Positions 22,114 to 33,160 of a stretch of DNA of 64,000 bases are shown here, one piece after another (positions within the stretch are counted from its first letter, which is position 1; each line of letters begins with the position of its first letter). The position numbers and the translations under genes are program-made. The notes beneath the pieces were generated by a model. It ran no database searches and was not told where the DNA came from. It saw nothing but the letters and a program-made list of their open reading frames with translations. The DNA comes from Azorinus chamasolen (taxonomy: Eukaryota > Mollusca > Bivalvia > Cardiida > Solecurtidae): assembly GCA_963576725.1 (NCBI GenBank), contig OY755246.1, positions 76,995,975-77,059,974 on the forward strand. The letters are read 5' to 3'.

Positions 22114-22810
22114 CAGTCAATCGTTTCTCCAAAGCTTGATTAAATTGGAAGTAGTCAAAACTGCAAAAGAATCCAAATTTAAGAAGACATTACTATGTTA
22201 TGCGGCGGAATAAGGGTTAAAATATGCATAAAATCAAGATTTTCACAATAATAGACCGGACGTGTGTAAGTCTATCTTTGTATAATTAAATTTGATATCA
22301 TTTTTGTCCGCTAAACTTGTATCATTATTTCATATCCAGAAGCCCCCACACCACCTAAAAAAAGAGAACAAACGAAGCCAATTTACCCCAATTATCCCCA
22401 AAACAAATAATGTGTACTCTCGCCAGGCGTCCATGAAAAAATTGCTATGCTTGAATTCACTAAACGGTAAAAATAAGAATATATATAGAACTGGTCGTCA
22501 AATCGTCGTCTGCAGAAGTGTCGTCTGCTTCATCTGCTAAGATATATGATTTCCTTTATGACGTCATGTCTAGGGTTATATCATATATCATCTGGACTCA
22601 TATTAAATATAGCTCTTACCTCGTTCTTGGCTCACAGAGCTGAACATTTACATGGCTAACGTCAACCCCTCTAAATCCTTACTCATTCAATATTCATGTC
22701 GGAAAAAATGACACCAATGCATTAAATTAATTGTTATAATACCACATAGACACGAGAATGTGTGGCCATAGCAGAAAATGTAAATAGAATCATATCTATA
22801 TTATTTCATT
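22114..22810. other. non-coding interval, nothing recognised
   Basis: AT-rich sequence without a convincing frame, exon or named repeat. Confidence 0.4.
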
Positions 22811-22880
22811 TGCGAACAGAGCAGACCCTGATCAGACGGCTCCTATAGGAGCCGTCTGATGTGTGTCTACTCTGTTAGCA
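22811..22880. repeat. family-B MITE, well preserved
   Basis: GCGAACAGAGCAGACCCTGA with its inverted partner around GGCTCCTATAGGAGCC. The left flank AGAATCATATCTATATTATT is the usual family-B flank. Confidence 0.8.
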
Positions 22881-23258
22881 AAAACGTATTTATGGAGTAA
22901 AGTGTTATTTCTACCATAATCAGGTCATTGGCATAATGGAATACTGTTTGAAGATTTGAAAAAGAATATCTTAAAACACATGGGGAATAAATTTGGATTG
23001 CGGGGAAGTCTTCCAACTAACATGCGGTAGATCGGTGGTCCTACCCAGGTGTTCTGTGCACATACATGCACTATGTTCCGTGTAGGCTGGTCTTCTTCCA
23101 CCTGTAATTAGTTGCGTTTCGCAATAAAACTGAAATACTCTTAACAGTAATTTACTCATTACTTTATAGGCTATGTTTAGATCCAACCTCTTTGAAGAAA
23201 TCTTCCGAAAAGGAGCATGAACTAGAGAAAATGAAAGTTTTAGAATTTTGTAGTTTAA

Positions 23259-23324
23259 AACCATTGTGATAAATAGAGCATTTGCTCCTGTGGAGCAAAT
23301 GCTCTAATTATCACAATGGTTTCA
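23259..23324. repeat. family-C MITE
   Basis: AAACCATTGTGATAAATAGA and its inverted partner around GCTCCTGTGGAGC. One arm is repeated again at 23326-23345. Confidence 0.8.
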
Positions 23325-23542
23325 GAAAGTTTATTTATCACAATGGTTGCAGGGGCATCAAAAGGTGTCAATATGAGGGTATGAGGGAATGGGTTTAGTT
23401 ACCATCTGTTGTTAGAACCGGAAATGATACTTTCTCTGAGCAAATGCTCTATTTTTCACAATCGTTTCAAAATGTGACTTTTGCAGAGACGTCAAAAGTC
23501 GTCAGTATGAGGGAATGGGTTAATCCGTTCAGTCATTACACG

Positions 23543-23611
23543 CCTTGGCAGTGTAGACCCAGATCAGACGGCCCCTAAAGAAACCGTCTGATCAGGGTCT
23601 GCTTTGTTTGC
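23543..23611. repeat. family-B MITE
   Basis: GTGTAGACCCAGATCAGACG with the inverted arm ending GGGTCTGCTTTGTTTGC. Confidence 0.7.
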
Positions 23612-24169
23612 TTTTGGCATAATATAGATCTGATTCTACAGTCTCTCCCAGAACAAAAATGTTCTATGTTCATATTACATTAAAAAAAGATAATCTGATT
23701 AATATTAATTTCTTACATGAATAATGAACGGGGAAAAGGTTAACTCTTTCAGCACCAAATTTCTAATTGTCGTCTGCAATCTAATTTGTTAAACCATTCA
23801 GTAAAATAAGGTAAATAAATGCAAATTTCAAAGGAATATTAAAGCACATACACCCTGTATATAGAAATAGCGCTTGAGACAAACAAATGAAGCCCCTGGC
23901 CAGACACCGCCTTGAAAAGGCGGCGTCTGATCTTGGTCTGCACTATTGGTCTGGTGCATGCTTGCGACATTGGCGGTGAAAGGGTTAAAACCACGCGAAA
24001 TCACAATACAAACAGATAACGTTCGCGAATTTACTCTGGGGTACAACAGACTGCTGTTCCAGAATAAAATACCGAAGTCTATATGCTAAGTAAGACTCAT
24101 CTGTGGCGATTCCGAATTCCAACGTTATTTGTCGTCCTTCATTCCACTTTAACTCATTCCTTAATGTTG
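23612..24169. other. non-coding interval
   Basis: A weak palindrome AGACACCGCCTTGAAAAGGCG sits at 23904-23930. No gene seen. Confidence 0.35.
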
Positions 24170-24570
24170 ACCCCTTTTGATACATTCCTTCTAGTGACGC
24201 CTTCTGACCCACTCTCTAATATTGACGCCTTTTGGCCCGTTCTCTCATACTGACGCCTTTTGACACATTCCTTCATATTGACGCCTTTTGACACATTCCC
24301 TCATATTGACGCCCTTTGACACATTCCCTCATATTGACGCCCTTTGACACATTCCCTCATATTTGACGCCCTTTGACACATTCCCTCATATTGACGCATT
24401 TTGACACATTCCCTCATATTGACGCCCTTTGACACATTCCCTCATATTGACGCCCTTTGACACATTCCCTCATATTGACGCCTTTTGGCCCATTCTCTCA
24501 TACTGACGACTTTTGACCCATTCTCTCATATTGACGCATTTTAACCCATTCCCTCATATTGACGCTTTAG
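24170..24570. repeat. 28-bp minisatellite (TTGACGCC...CCCTCATA)
   Basis: About 14 copies of TTGACGCCCTTTGACACATT plus CCCTCATA, with single-base variants. The same phrase is the common flank of family-B and C MITEs elsewhere (near 23390, 23510, 43955, 56530). There are no unique spacers, so it is not a CRISPR. Confidence 0.85.
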
Positions 24571-24892
24571 ACCCCTCTGTAAAGTCACTTTTTTGAAAAA
24601 TAGCTTATGAGGGAATCGGTGAAACTCCATCCAGGGTGTCAGAGTATTACTCAGTGTTTGATCTTGGCGACGTTGGTGCGTATAACAAATTTGCCAGTAG
24701 CGTGACAAGATGTATCAGGGTTTGCACTGCCTGTCATGTTACACTTTTCCGTACAGAAATTTTCAAATAATCACAGTAAGCTTGAACTGTTCAGAATTTG
24801 GAGCAGTCCATCTTACATTTCAGGGAGGCGCTTTTGGTAATCTGTTAGAGCAGACCCTGATCAAACGCCCCCTGTAGGAGCCGTCTGATCGG

Positions 24893-25040
24893 GGTTAACG
24901 CTTAACTACAATACCAGAGGTCCAAAGTTCGATACCACGCCGGACCAAGTCCTTCGGATGAGACTTTATGAACCGAGGTTCGATGTATCAGTGCTTTACA
25001 CTGAGCATCTAAAAGAACCAGAGAAACTCTATCGATAATA
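24893..25040 (+). mobile_element. V-SINE-like retroposon
   Basis: A tRNA-like head with B-box AGTTCGATACC (24928-24938) is followed by TCCTTCGGATGAGAC and GAACCGAGGTTC, the conserved central words of V-SINE-type elements known in molluscs and fish. The A-box half is poorly kept. A family-B remnant lies just upstream (24845-24893). Confidence 0.55.
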
Positions 25041-25080
25041 ACTTAATAAGACTAGGACATCGCGACCGGGTACGTCTGTA

Positions 25081-25084
<4 letters not shown>

Positions 25085-25155
<71 letters not shown>

Positions 25156-25175
25156 ATCTCTCTCTCTTTCTCTGT
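25085..25175. repeat. (TC)n microsatellite
   Basis: About 90 bases of almost pure TC directly after the SINE. The glutamate/arginine-rich frame on the other strand is an artefact of it. Confidence 0.9.
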
Positions 25176-26397
25176 CTGGGGCATCCGATTACCCCATAGT
25201 TGGCAGAAACGGACGTTAATCAACACAAACAAACCAACAAACAAGATGCCATTATAAAAACTAACCATACAGTCCTTATTTTTCTATGAATTCTCATGGG
25301 GGAAAGGGTTCAATAATCACAACAGCGTAACAAAGTTTGGCATTGCTCAGATAAGAAACATTCTTGCAAACTTGTATTGGAATCTGCGTCGTAGTTTAAC
25401 CATTAATCTGCAGAATCATTTAAACGGACTCCTCCTCCTCCTCTTTTCTGAATATTAATTAAAAAAAGTTGTATCAAAATGTATTACTAAAGAAAATTAT
25501 ATTTTTGACATACAGTGCTGACCCTGACCAAATAGCATCCTCAGGGGCCATTTGATCTGGGTAAACACTGATTTCAAATGTATTATATACTCGATTCACG
25601 CAGATCTAAATCTAAATTCCACAATAATACTCATCCACATTCACATTTTGAACAATGTGTGCAGTCCTACTGTATGGGTAACATACAGGGCAGATCCACA
25701 TCCAGAAGCATATCTACTAAAACAATCTGTAAATCAAACATACTCATGTAATAAATGTTGGCATCATAAATATTATTTAGATTATTTTTAAAATGGCATA
25801 TTAACACAAGATTTTGCAAAAGTAGGAACTATAGAATCAGATCTGTTTTATTCCATAAGCACACAAATCGTTTCATAATATCTTAACACGGCTTTTGTCA
25901 TGATACATTCGAGTTTTTGGTGATCTGAGTGTGCTAACACAACATCATAAAGCATAATATAACACAGGCAGATAAACTTAGGGAATGAAGATATAGGTTT
26001 ATACCTGTGATTCTAAATTCAAGAGATCGTCTACATTACGAATAGGACAACAGAAGTTGTCACATGCAGTTAACTTTTCAGTTACATTAAAGGTATACAG
26101 AGAATATGATTTTGTTTCTACAACTTGGTCACTTTTTAGTATGAAACCACTTCGCGGTTTCATACTAATGTGAGAACATTGTTTTTTTCATACCTCCATT
26201 AATTTGTTTTCTATATACATGTATTAATATCACTACTGAATGTAAGAAAGAAATTAAAACAACATTCACAAATCATGTGTTTATTTCAACATTTAATACC
26301 GATTCATATAACTGCGGACCAATACACTCAGCATAATACTAAGAGAAAGTAGTCCCAACAAGACGTGGTCTATTTGTTGTGTATGGGGTAGGCCAAC
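25176..26397. other. non-coding interval
   Basis: A decayed family-B element is visible at about 25512-25562. A short palindrome GAAACCACTTCGCGGTTTC is at 26144-26162. No gene seen. Confidence 0.4.
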
Positions 26398-26597
26398 AAT
26401 ACAGTCCAGCACAGCTCGCCAGAGTAATGTAAACAAACAACATCAAAAATACAGTCCAGCACAGCTCGCCAGAGTAATGTAAACAAACAACATCAAAAAT
26501 ACAGTCCAGCACAGCTCGCCAGAGTAATGTAAACAAACAACATCAAAAATACAGTCCAGCACAGCTCGCCAGAGTAATGTAAACAAACAACATCAAA
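26398..26597. repeat. 50-bp minisatellite, four copies
   Basis: AATACAGTCCAGCACAGCTC... is repeated exactly at a 50-bp period four times, with almost no divergence. Confidence 0.9.
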
Positions 26598-26944
26598 TTA
26601 CTGTATCTTATTTTACTTCACATAGTCTTATGGCCATATCATAACTCTTTACCTCGTGACTTTTCATGCACAAAATTAACATTAATAATGAATATGAATG
26701 TATTGGACGGTATACCTAGCACAATTTCTAATTGGTCACATGCTATTTTGACAAAAATATGATATTCAAACGTTTGTATGCAAATACAATATGCATAAAA
26801 GGAAGAATAATTATTTGCAAAAAGAGTAATCATCGGAAGGTTATGTGTATGTCAACTTATATGCAGAGTCTGAGAGTTTATGAAAAATATATACATTAGT
26901 TTTAGATATATTTAAGATTAACGGAAAACCAATTATAAAGTTTG
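26598..26944. other. non-coding interval, nothing recognised
   Basis: AT-rich, no frame or repeat I can name. Confidence 0.4.
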
Positions 26945-26999
26945 TAGAGTATAGCGAGTTTTTTTTATCGTTTTAAAAAGACGAATTTGCTCGTTTTTT

Positions 27000-28290
27000 A
27001 TCGTTTCAAAAAGAAGAATTTAATAAATCCAATAATCATGAACACGAATGCAAGATTCTATTTATAACATAACAAACACAAATGTTTTTGCAGCCCATAG
27101 TTCAGCAGTAACGTGGATTGTTATCAATTCTCCTTACATATAGAAATGATGAATGAAATGTGTTATTTTGTTCGCTAAGTAACTGGGACAAAGTAGGTCC
27201 AAAATTTCCAACTGTTTTTTGACTTTCTGTCATAATAACCAGGATTTAATTTAGACCTCTCTGATATTCAATTTAACTGTGATAGTTTATGATAACAAAA
27301 ACCTATGTACAGAAACACGTCAAAATAATTTTTGAGTAACAGTTTCGACATACAAACACGTCATATTATGACGTCACTGTACACAACATGTGTCTGTGTA
27401 AAGTGCGCCATTTGCTAATAGTTAAAATAAAGACCAACATACAGTTCGCCTTCACGTCTAACACTCACTGTCAATGGGATTCAAAATGCGCCTTCGTTTT
27501 GGTATATCAAGCCCTTCATCAGTGTTGAATACACATGGACATGGACGTTTCCACCGTGAAAAAGTTTATTGAAATGGACAAAAGAGTCAGTACGAACTGC
27601 TGGAACAGGAGGAAGATTTTCGCGATCAGCTGATTTGGAGTATAACATATTTGAAATGTGTTTGTGCTGTGCACGATTCAGATGACTATAGTTGTTGATT
27701 GACGAGCTATTTTTATGAGTAGAAATCTGCATAAACAAAAGGAAATGCGGTGAAGAAAATGTAAAGTACAAAAATGAGTCATGCAGGAAACACCACGTAC
27801 TGAACAAACAGTCGCCCGAACAGCAACACAAGGAAACGGAAAATGTACATAACTATAAAAACATCAAGAGACGCACAAAGACAAAACAAACATACAACAG
27901 GGTGAAGATTGAAGTACCGCCTTGTGACTGTCAGTCACAAAAATCACTCCCCTCTCCGACTAATCTACAACAACCGCGACGGCAAATACAGTATGGAGGC
28001 ACTTTTTAAGTAAATTTCTACAGTGCATGGTTTGGCTCAAAATAGATCTTTTTTGTAGATATTTACTGAACGCGATTACAATTTGTATTATTTTATCGAA
28101 ATTAAGTGGCAAGTGCCAACAGTCCTTTGCCATCTATCGTGACTCAATCGTTGACATGTAGGGTCACCGTCCGCCAGTTTGTTTGTTTTGAATACAGTTC
28201 GGTCATTCGAATGTTATTCACAAGTGAATATATGTCCGTGAATATCAAAATATATATGATAGCGTTACGTCACGCTGAAGTCACGAGTTA
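27000..28290 (-). repeat. about 1.2-kb interspersed repeat, copy 2 (inverted)
   Basis: Reverse complement of 14825-15985, running from the AATAATCATGAACACGAATG end to GTTACGTCACGCTGAAGTCA. It is interrupted at 27785-27965 by part of the SINE-like family, absent from copy 1. Confidence 0.75.
27785..27965 (-). mobile_element. SINE-like repeat fragment inserted in the 1.2-kb repeat
   Basis: Contains GAAGTACCGCCTTGTGACTG and CAAAGACAAAACAAACATAC, matching the family at 2192-2549 and 29742-30050. The corresponding site of copy 1 is uninterrupted. Confidence 0.5.
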
Positions 28291-28309
28291 TTGATCGCCG
28301 CATGAGCGG

Positions 28310-28976
28310 CGATCACTAATGGAATGTTCAAAAGTATTTACCCATGTAGGAGGGGTAGCGACAAGTTTTACAAAGTCTATTCCGCGTACATCGGTGAGAA
28401 GAACCAAATGAATTGGCACATGAGAGCGTGGCAGAGAATAGTTTCTATCTGCCAGTAGTCGTGCACCTGTTTGCGGTGCTCTCGTTCTAAATTATGCCCT
28501 TCAGAGAGTTTGACATATTACAGTTTTGTTTAATGACCATTGTTTATTGTCCAAAACTGTTGACAAAAGTAATACATACATCAGTATATTTATACACGTG
28601 ATATACACATGTTAAGTCATGAATAGATTCAAACTCTTTGCTAGTGCCTTTATATGTGAAAGCGATATATCCTAAATATTTATCCTCTTACGTTTTGGTA
28701 TCGTCAATATGCCTCTGAACCAATCAATGACCGCCCTAGATATTTGTGTCAAGTTTCATGTGATACTTCCAACAATGCATATGTCATAATAGTTTTACCA
28801 GGTATTTACTTGTTACAGTTTGCAACAAGGTTCTTTATCATCATGCTATAGTATATTTTCTTGTTTACATAGTTATTTGTTTCATAATAAATGACTATAT
28901 TTTTAATTTATAGCATTGTCTCTTCATTATCACCTTTTTAGAGAAGGGGAGTAGGATATTCATTTATCCTCATTGT
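28310..28976. other. non-coding interval
   Basis: No gene seen. A short GC hairpin GATCGCCGCATGAGCGGCGATC lies just left of it (28287-28313). Confidence 0.4.
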
Positions 28977-29741
28977 TTTAGCTCACCAGAGCACGAAGTG
29001 CTCATGCTTAGCTTTTAGGATCGTTGGATGTCCCTCGTCTGTTGTCCGTTGAGATACCACATTTTGCACTTGACCTCTAAGTAAATTGGTTTATGTTTTG
29101 CCCTGCATGAAATTAAAGCCAATCTCGAATATGGGTCACCTGGGCTCAAAAACTAGGTCACTAGGTCAAATCTTAGAAAAATCTTGTTAACGCTCTAGAG
29201 GCTATCTTACTGAAATTTTATCAGAATGTGTCACCATGAAATCTAGGCCAAGTTCGAATATGGGTCATGTCGGGTCAAAAACTAGGTCACTAGGTCAAAT
29301 CTTACAAAATCCTAAACACTCTGGAGGCCACATTTTGCACTTGATCTTTAAGTAAATTGGTTTTTGTATTGGCCCTGATGAAATCTAGGTCAAGTTCGAA
29401 TATGAATCGCCTGCAGTCATAAACTAGGCCACTAGGTCAAATCATAGAAAAATCTTGTTCACACTCAAGTGGCTACAAATGTTATCAGATCTTACTGAAA
29501 TTTTATCAGAATGTTTGTCCACGTGCAATCTTGGTCAAGTTCAAATATGGGTCATGTCGGGTTCGAAACTAGGTCACTACGTCATTACACTCTAGAGGCT
29601 ACATATCTCGTTAAGTTTTTAATGGAATGTTGTATTTCAATTGTCTTAACAAAACAGTTCCTTATTAAAAACCTTCATTGCACACAAATTTCGCGGCGAT
29701 CCAATGCCTTGCATCAGTATTCGTCTTGTGTTATAAATATG
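28977..29741. repeat. interspersed repeat with GAGCACGAAGTGCTC hairpin and GGTCACTAGGTCAAAT repeats
   Basis: Begins TTTTAGCTCACCAGAGCACG with a terminal hairpin, then three to four diverged copies, about 170 bp each, of a block with AAACTAGGTCACTAGGTCAA. From general knowledge such blocks are widespread in bivalve genomes; I cannot name the family. Confidence 0.6.
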
Positions 29742-30050
29742 GAAAAATAGTCAAACAGGGAGAGCCACACACGGAATGACACCGCATCAAACACCATCTA
29801 ACGAGAAATGATAAAGCCACAAGACAAAACAAAACAGGACGCATATCAAGACGAAACACATTAAACATTAAGCATATTAAAAAACAAAATTGACCGTAGG
29901 GTGAAAGCAGGAGTGCCGCCTTGGAACGGTCAGCAGCCAAAAGCAATAAAAAAAAAATTGGCTACTGGGGGACTTGAACCTGGTTTATGGGTACCCAACC
30001 TCGTCCTTATCCCACTTTCACCGAAGTCAAAATGTAAATAAAATTCCCCC
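29742..30050 (-). mobile_element. SINE-like repeat, best-preserved copy
   Basis: On the minus strand it has CAGGTTCAAGTCCCCC, a good Pol III B-box (GGTTCAAGTCC), followed by GCTGACCGTTCCAAGGCGGC. After that comes a tail with GGTGTTTGATGCGGTGTCATTCCGTGTGTGGC. This tail is the segment amplified at 12918-14130. A convincing A-box was not found, so 'SINE-like' is as far as I go. Confidence 0.55.
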
Positions 30051-30368
30051 TCCAGACAACACCACAACATGCGTAACGATGTATGCCAAAATGAAAATGA
30101 TTTGAAAATGAACGTTATTAGAAGTAAACAAGCGACGTCATCATGTAAATGACGTCATAATTTAAAAGTACGGGAAAACAATTTGAAACACTTCTACTGC
30201 GACATTTAAAAGATCAATCGCAAGAAAATACAATTACCAGTGGATATTAATCATACACAACTGTTTTGTTTGCAAAAGAATAAACTTGACATCATAGGCA
30301 TGTACTCGATGACTATTCAGGTCAGAGCAGCTGTGGAGTAGTCATTTGGGGTACGACAGAACTAGCAA

Positions 30369-30431
30369 AATACAAATATCTAATTTCCTCCCTCCGTAAA
30401 CGGGTTTCAGAGGGAATCTTCATAGAGTATT
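30369..30431 (-). promoter_or_regulatory. candidate SECIS element of the Naiad transposon
   Basis: On the minus strand, directly at the TAA terminator, the fold is as follows. Helix I is AATAC (30431-30427) with GTATT (30373-30369). The internal loop is TCT/ATTT. The quartet is ATGA (30423-30420) with AGAT (30381-30378). Helix II has CCCTCTG (30414-30408) paired with CGGAGGG (30396-30390), plus a lower part with a bulge. The apical loop AAACCCGTTTA begins with AAA, 12 nt after the ATGA. This is the eukaryotic SECIS plan. Against it: the lower half of helix II is imperfect, and helix I overlaps the stop codon. The fold was done by eye. Confidence 0.5.
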
Positions 30432-33160
30432 AAGCCTTTTCCGTCGTCGCACAAGTAAAGAGGAAAGCATAATGACCAACTGTAAAGGGGTCGACCACCA
30501 AGCATGTAGTGTGCTGCAATATAGAGGGGTCATATCCCTTTTTAATGAATTGTTTTATACGTTTGACAAGCAAAGTATCAAAATAAGTATGTCCAATAAT
30601 TTTTCGAAGCTTGTAAATGACATCACCGTAAAACTCCGGATGTGAAATACCTAACTTTAGAAAAGTACGTAAATTACAATTGTATTTGCTGATGAGTAGA
30701 ATATTACGGTGGTAAAATTTTGAAAATGTTTTACGAAGTTTGTCATATCTGTAGCCCTGTTTTAGTAGTTTTTCAGTGATAATAAGGTTACGATTGTTAA
30801 AATCATCAACAGAGGAACAAGCTCTAGCAAAACGAATAAGCTGAGAAATGTATACACCGTAACATGTAGCTCGGGGAACATCCCCATCCAAATGAGGATA
30901 GTTAACTATTTTAAAATTAAAATCATCCCTTTTGTCATAAATTCCAGAAGAAATTGTTCCATTGTTTATAGATAAATTTAAATCTAAAAAGGCTGCAGAT
31001 ATGTCAGAACTATTTGCTTTATTAAGCTTGAGCTCCCTAGGGTAAATTGAGGTTATCATAGAATCAAAGTATGGGTTATCAATATTAAAAATGTCGTCTA
31101 AATAACGTGCTGTATTGTTAAAGGCATTGATGACATCCGCCTGTGAATCGCTGTTAAGGTTAAGCATAAAATCCCGTTCATAACAAAACAAAAACAAGTC
31201 TGCAATTAAAGGAGCACAATTGGTTCCCATTGGAATACCAATAACCTGGCGATAAACAGAATTACCAAATCGAACAAATATATTGTCTAACAGAAACGTA
31301 ATAGCGTCACAAAGATCTAAACATGTCCATGAGGTATATTTATTTGTAACATCATTGGTAAAGAACGCATGTCTAGAATTACAGGCAATAAATGATACCT
31401 TTTCTCTGGCAAATGTTTTATTTATCAGATTAGTAAGTTTGATCTTAATTAGATCGTGTGGTAATGTGGTATAAAGTGTAGAAAAATCATAAGTGCTTAT
31501 AGTGTAAGCTTGGTGTTGCTTGATTTTTAATTTAGTTAAAACCTCATTGGAGTTTTAAATAGACCAAAAAAGGTTAATTCCTGAATTCTCATAAGCTTTA
31601 TCGCAGTAACGCTTGACATGTTCTTTGACCGCTGTTAGACACGATGTAATTCGTTTGGATAGTGCAGTTGTTGTGCACGAGACAGAATTTGCTATGAAGC
31701 GTGATTTATATGGCGTTTTATGGAGTTTAGGTATCCAGTACATCGTCGGAAGTTTATGGTGTGTGATTAATATATCAGCATTGAACTGTTTACATTTATT
31801 AACATGTTCAGATATTATGTCGTTTTCAGACTTAGAGACCCCAATATATGACTTTGTCTTAGTTAGTTCTTGTTCTAAAACATCCACATAATAAAGTCGT
31901 CAAACGATAATTACATTGTTTGACGCTTTATCAGCTGGGACAAACACGTATTTAGAGTGAAATTCTTGTATACTATTTTTTAAGAAGCGAACTGAAGTCT
32001 TAGGTTTAGGCGGAAGAAGGTGAATGTTAGATTTGTAAAACGCGATACGTGTATCCATTATATTTGAAATTTGTTTTATCCATTTATTAAGGGCACTATT
32101 GTCTGCATGTTCTCGGCGACACCATTTTACACTGAAGTCTAACAAAGATTCTATAATTTTGCTGCGGCAGATTTTGAAATCTATCAAAGAAGGTAGTCTG
32201 TATTTAGGTCCCTTAGTTAGTAAAGTACGGAGACGTTTGTTTTCGATAATGTCAAAATTGCCTGTAATAACATGACCAGCCTCGGCGTAACAGAACTTAG
32301 AAGAATTACAATTTCAACTAACAGGAGTATTATTTACAATATTAAGGTCCGATACAATCTTATTGTAATTAAAAATAGTATTCCTAATAGGTATTTTGTA
32401 CTTATAACAGATAATTGGAGATTCTAAGTTTTTGAAATAGGCTGGGATGGTATTAATTACGTTTTTATCGCGAAATATTGATTGTAGATCGATAAAATCT
32501 ATACCTTTATTAACAAAGGGAATTTTCAAAAAATATCTTTTATGGGCAGACACTGAATCAACGTGTGGTCGAAGAACATGCCGAGTGTAGTTCTGAATGA
32601 AAGAAGCTGTATTATATAAAGGATCTGTTCGTAAGATCACTTTGTCTGCTTCTATGTCAATGTCTCTTATAGAAGAAATAGACAAAGAACATAGACGAGA
32701 GAGCATAGTATGTCTGCCAGATTGTAGACGTATAGTGTGTAAATCTGAAACAGACGTTTTAAGTCGAGCTTTGCGTTTGATATTGCCGTTTATACGTAAG
32801 CCATGTGATCTGGTTTTTCGTTTTCTGATTGAGTAAATAGAAAATATATCAATGTTAGGGTCTTTAGAAATATTTCCGGTTTGATAAATATTATCATTTA
32901 GGCCTAAAGGGAAAGGTGTCTGTAAATTTTTAATCCATTTGAGTTCTGCCATAAATCTGGCTTTAGATTTGATGCTATTTGTAGAATTATAATCATAAAC
33001 AAGATGTTCAACTGGCTGAACTGTAATATCTTTAAATGAATGACCCGATTTACGAAAGTATTATCCTTAAAATACCAAGTGTATAAAAGAAATAGCATGA
33101 TGCGATTTGGAGTTACGCCGCATTTTATCAGTATGCAACGTTTTACAAAAGCCATCACAC
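30430..33160 (-). pseudogene. Naiad-type Penelope-like element: GIY-YIG remnant + CxC linker + RT, with in-frame UGA codons
   Basis: One minus-strand frame runs from about 33057 to the TAA at 30430. N-terminal remains of a GIY-YIG endonuclease: KSGHSFKDITVQPVE, then WIKNLQTPFPLGLND. The linker carries S-UGA-NCNSSKFCYAEAGH, where Naiads have a CxC motif. RT motifs in order: KYVFVPADKASNNVIIV-UGA-RLYYVD, YWIPKLHKTPYKSRFIANS, YDFSTLYTTLPH, IGIPMGTNCAPL and RYLDDIF (catalytic aspartates). N-terminal endonuclease with C-terminal RT is the permuted order that defines Naiad/Chlamys PLEs. Internal stops: UGA at 32314-32316 and 31900-31902, TAA at 31555-31557 (FWSI-TAA-NSNEV), and two TAAs with apparent frameshifts at 33061-33069. 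Clam Naiads are known to encode selenoproteins, so the UGAs are probably Sec codons, while the TAAs are damage. The endonuclease N-terminus is missing. Confidence 0.85.

Noticed and set aside
24170..24570. CRISPR-like regular 28-bp repeats
   Set aside because: Head-to-tail repeats without spacers in a eukaryotic genome; a minisatellite.
25029..25268. Arg/Glu-rich open frame on the minus strand
   Set aside because: Translation of the TC microsatellite.
26398..26597. CRISPR-like 50-bp repeats
   Set aside because: Whole 50-bp unit is repeated, no unique spacers.
30309..30345. ATGACTA...TAGTCAT hairpin as the Naiad SECIS
   Set aside because: The ATGA pairs fully by Watson-Crick with its partner and there is no AA-bearing apical loop after about 12 nt; the hairpin at 30369-30431 fits better.
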